Shown one piece after another: positions 5,497 to 6,353 of a stretch of 6,353 nt of DNA. The DNA lies in the NCBI GenBank assembly GCA_002311865.1, contig DBZV01000116.1, forward strand, positions 634 through 6,986, read 5' to 3'. Position 1 is the stretch's first letter. Each line of letters starts with the position of its first letter. The notes under the pieces were generated by a model. The model saw nothing but the letters and a program-made list of their open reading frames with translations, ran no database searches and was not told the DNA's origin. The position numbers and the translations under genes are program-made. The stretch comes from Dehalococcoidia bacterium UBA1151 (GTDB lineage: Bacteria; Chloroflexota; Dehalococcoidia; Lucifugimonadales; Lucifugimonadaceae).

Positions 5497-6353
5497 ATGC
5501 TCAGCTCACGCGACCGCCTGATCACGGTCGTCGTCGCCGCGGCCGGGTTGTTCCTCGTCGCGCTGGATTTCTCGATCAACGTCTCCCTGCCCACGATGCG
5601 TGATTCGCTCGGGGCATCGCTGATCTCAGTGCAGGGAATCATCATCTTCTACCACGCCAGCCGAAGTGGCCTGGCCCCGGCGGCCGGTGGATTGGGCGAC
5701 GTATTCGGTCTGCGGCGCGTGTTCCTCTGGGGCGTAGTCGCGTACACGGCGGCGGTAGGCCTCATCTCCCTACAAGATTCACTCGGGGCCGTGGTCGCGC
5801 TCCGCGTCCTGCAGGGAGTCGGGGCGGCCATCCTGTTCACCACAGGACCTGCGCTCGTCGTCCGGGCGTTCGGTCCGAAGCGGCGTGGCACCGCACTGGG
5901 CGTAACGCTGGCGGCCGTGAGCGCCGGTCAACTCACGGCGACACTCGGGGGTGGTTATCTGTCCGAGACGATCGGGTGGGAGGCCATTTTCTACGCCCGC
6001 GTCCCCATAGGCGTGGCGGTTCTCGCCGCCGGCCTGTTTATACTCTCGGGAGACCCCGCGAACGCGGACCGAAGATTCGACTGGCCGGGCGCGATCGTGC
6101 TGTACGGGGCGCTGTTCGCGCTCGTCTCGGCGATATCCTTCGCACGGCTGGACGGCCTGATCTCTGGGCTTGTGATCGCGCTGGCGGTGCTGACGGCCCT
6201 GCTGTTCGCCGGGTTCAAATTCCTGCAAAAACGCGTCAGGCGTCCGTTGCTTCCAAGGGCGATCTGGACCACACCGGGGTTTGCCGTCGGCGGGATTTCC
6301 AACCTGCTGTTGTTCATGGCCAGTTTTCTCACATGGTTTCTGTTCCCGTTCTT
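5497..6353 (+). CDS. DHA2-like MFS transporter, 3' end beyond window
   Basis: The frame is open to the window edge: 285 codons visible, about 60% of a normal protein of this family, with no stop. TM1 carries the D1 motif LDFSINVSLP with the acidic residue intact (Asp24), unlike the first transporter. Motif A is diverged: GGLGDVFGLRR (64-74) keeps Asp68 and Gly71 but lacks the usual basic residue after the first Gly and has Leu for the first Arg. Motif B is seen as ALRVLQG. The block that normally reads WRWIFLINVPIG is WEAIFYARVPIG, with Arg replacing the conserved Asn. FDWPGA then opens the extra central helices typical of 14-TM DHA2 members. The start is uncertain: ATG 5497 has no Shine-Dalgarno, and an in-frame GTG at 5473 would add eight residues and sits within the inverted repeat. 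Its spacing of 79 bases from the mgtC-like gene leaves co-transcription open. Export is likely; substrate unknown. Confidence 0.9.
   Translation, partial: MLSSRDRLITVVVAAAGLFLVALDFSINVSLPTMRDSLGASLISVQGIIIFYHASRSGLAPAAGGLGDVFGLRRVFLWGVVAYTAAVGLISLQDSLGAVVALRVLQGVGAAILFTTGPALVVRAFGPKRRGTALGVTLAAVSAGQLTATLGGGYLSETIGWEAIFYARVPIGVAVLAAGLFILSGDPANADRRFDWPGAIVLYGALFALVSAISFARLDGLISGLVIALAVLTALLFAGFKFLQKRVRRPLLPRAIWTTPGFAVGGISNLLLFMASFLTWFLFPF

Noticed and set aside
5779..6332. Reverse-strand open frames opposite the second transporter
   Set aside because: The forward frame is open without a stop to the edge and carries MFS motifs, while the reverse translations are low-complexity and Arg/Gln-rich.

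Overview
The window is a GC-moderate, densely coded bacterial segment in which every supported gene lies on the + strand. It most resembles an uncultivated free-living bacterium. A Chloroflexota lineage (Dehalococcoidia or SAR202 type) is my best guess, based on a lipoprotein with a Thr/Pro-rich linker fused to an FKBP domain, frequent TTG starts, weak Shine-Dalgarno sites, and HpcH/HpaI aldolase paralogs next to DHA2 exporters. This is a low-confidence inference; there is no rRNA or marker gene to settle it.

Layout. Bases 1-172 are a gene-free leader. 173-1804 is a complete 14-helix DHA2-type MFS transporter. A 134-base gap follows, carrying an unusual repeated and inverted GCGATCA motif. 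1939-4825 looks like one transcription unit: two tandem HpcH/HpaI-family aldolase paralogs (251 aa each, 4 bases apart), an FKBP-type peptidyl-prolyl isomerase lipoprotein whose TTG start overlaps the stop of the second aldolase, and a GNAT acetyltransferase 31 bases further on. A 145-base gap with two overlapping AT-rich palindromes precedes an MgtC/SapB-family membrane protein (4971-5417). A 79-base gap with a TCACATT/AATGTGA inverted repeat then leads to a second DHA2-like MFS transporter that runs off the window end.

How the genes may work together. The aldolases are predicted to cleave, or run in reverse, a 2-keto-3-deoxy acid to pyruvate (or a relative) plus an aldehyde. The flanking exporter or permease genes could move related organic acids or toxic products, but nothing in the sequence fixes the substrate. 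The FKBP lipoprotein is an envelope folding factor, joined to the aldolases by translation rather than by obvious biochemistry. The MgtC-like protein and second transporter look like a separate unit.

This is mostly ordinary metabolic and transport sequence. The most distinctive points are the tandem aldolase pair with shared active-site changes, its TTG-overlap coupling to a secreted FKBP, the Asp-to-Asn change in TM1 of the first transporter, and three unexplained inverted-repeat sites between genes. I found no RNA gene, insertion sequence, CRISPR array or evident new defence or biosynthetic system.
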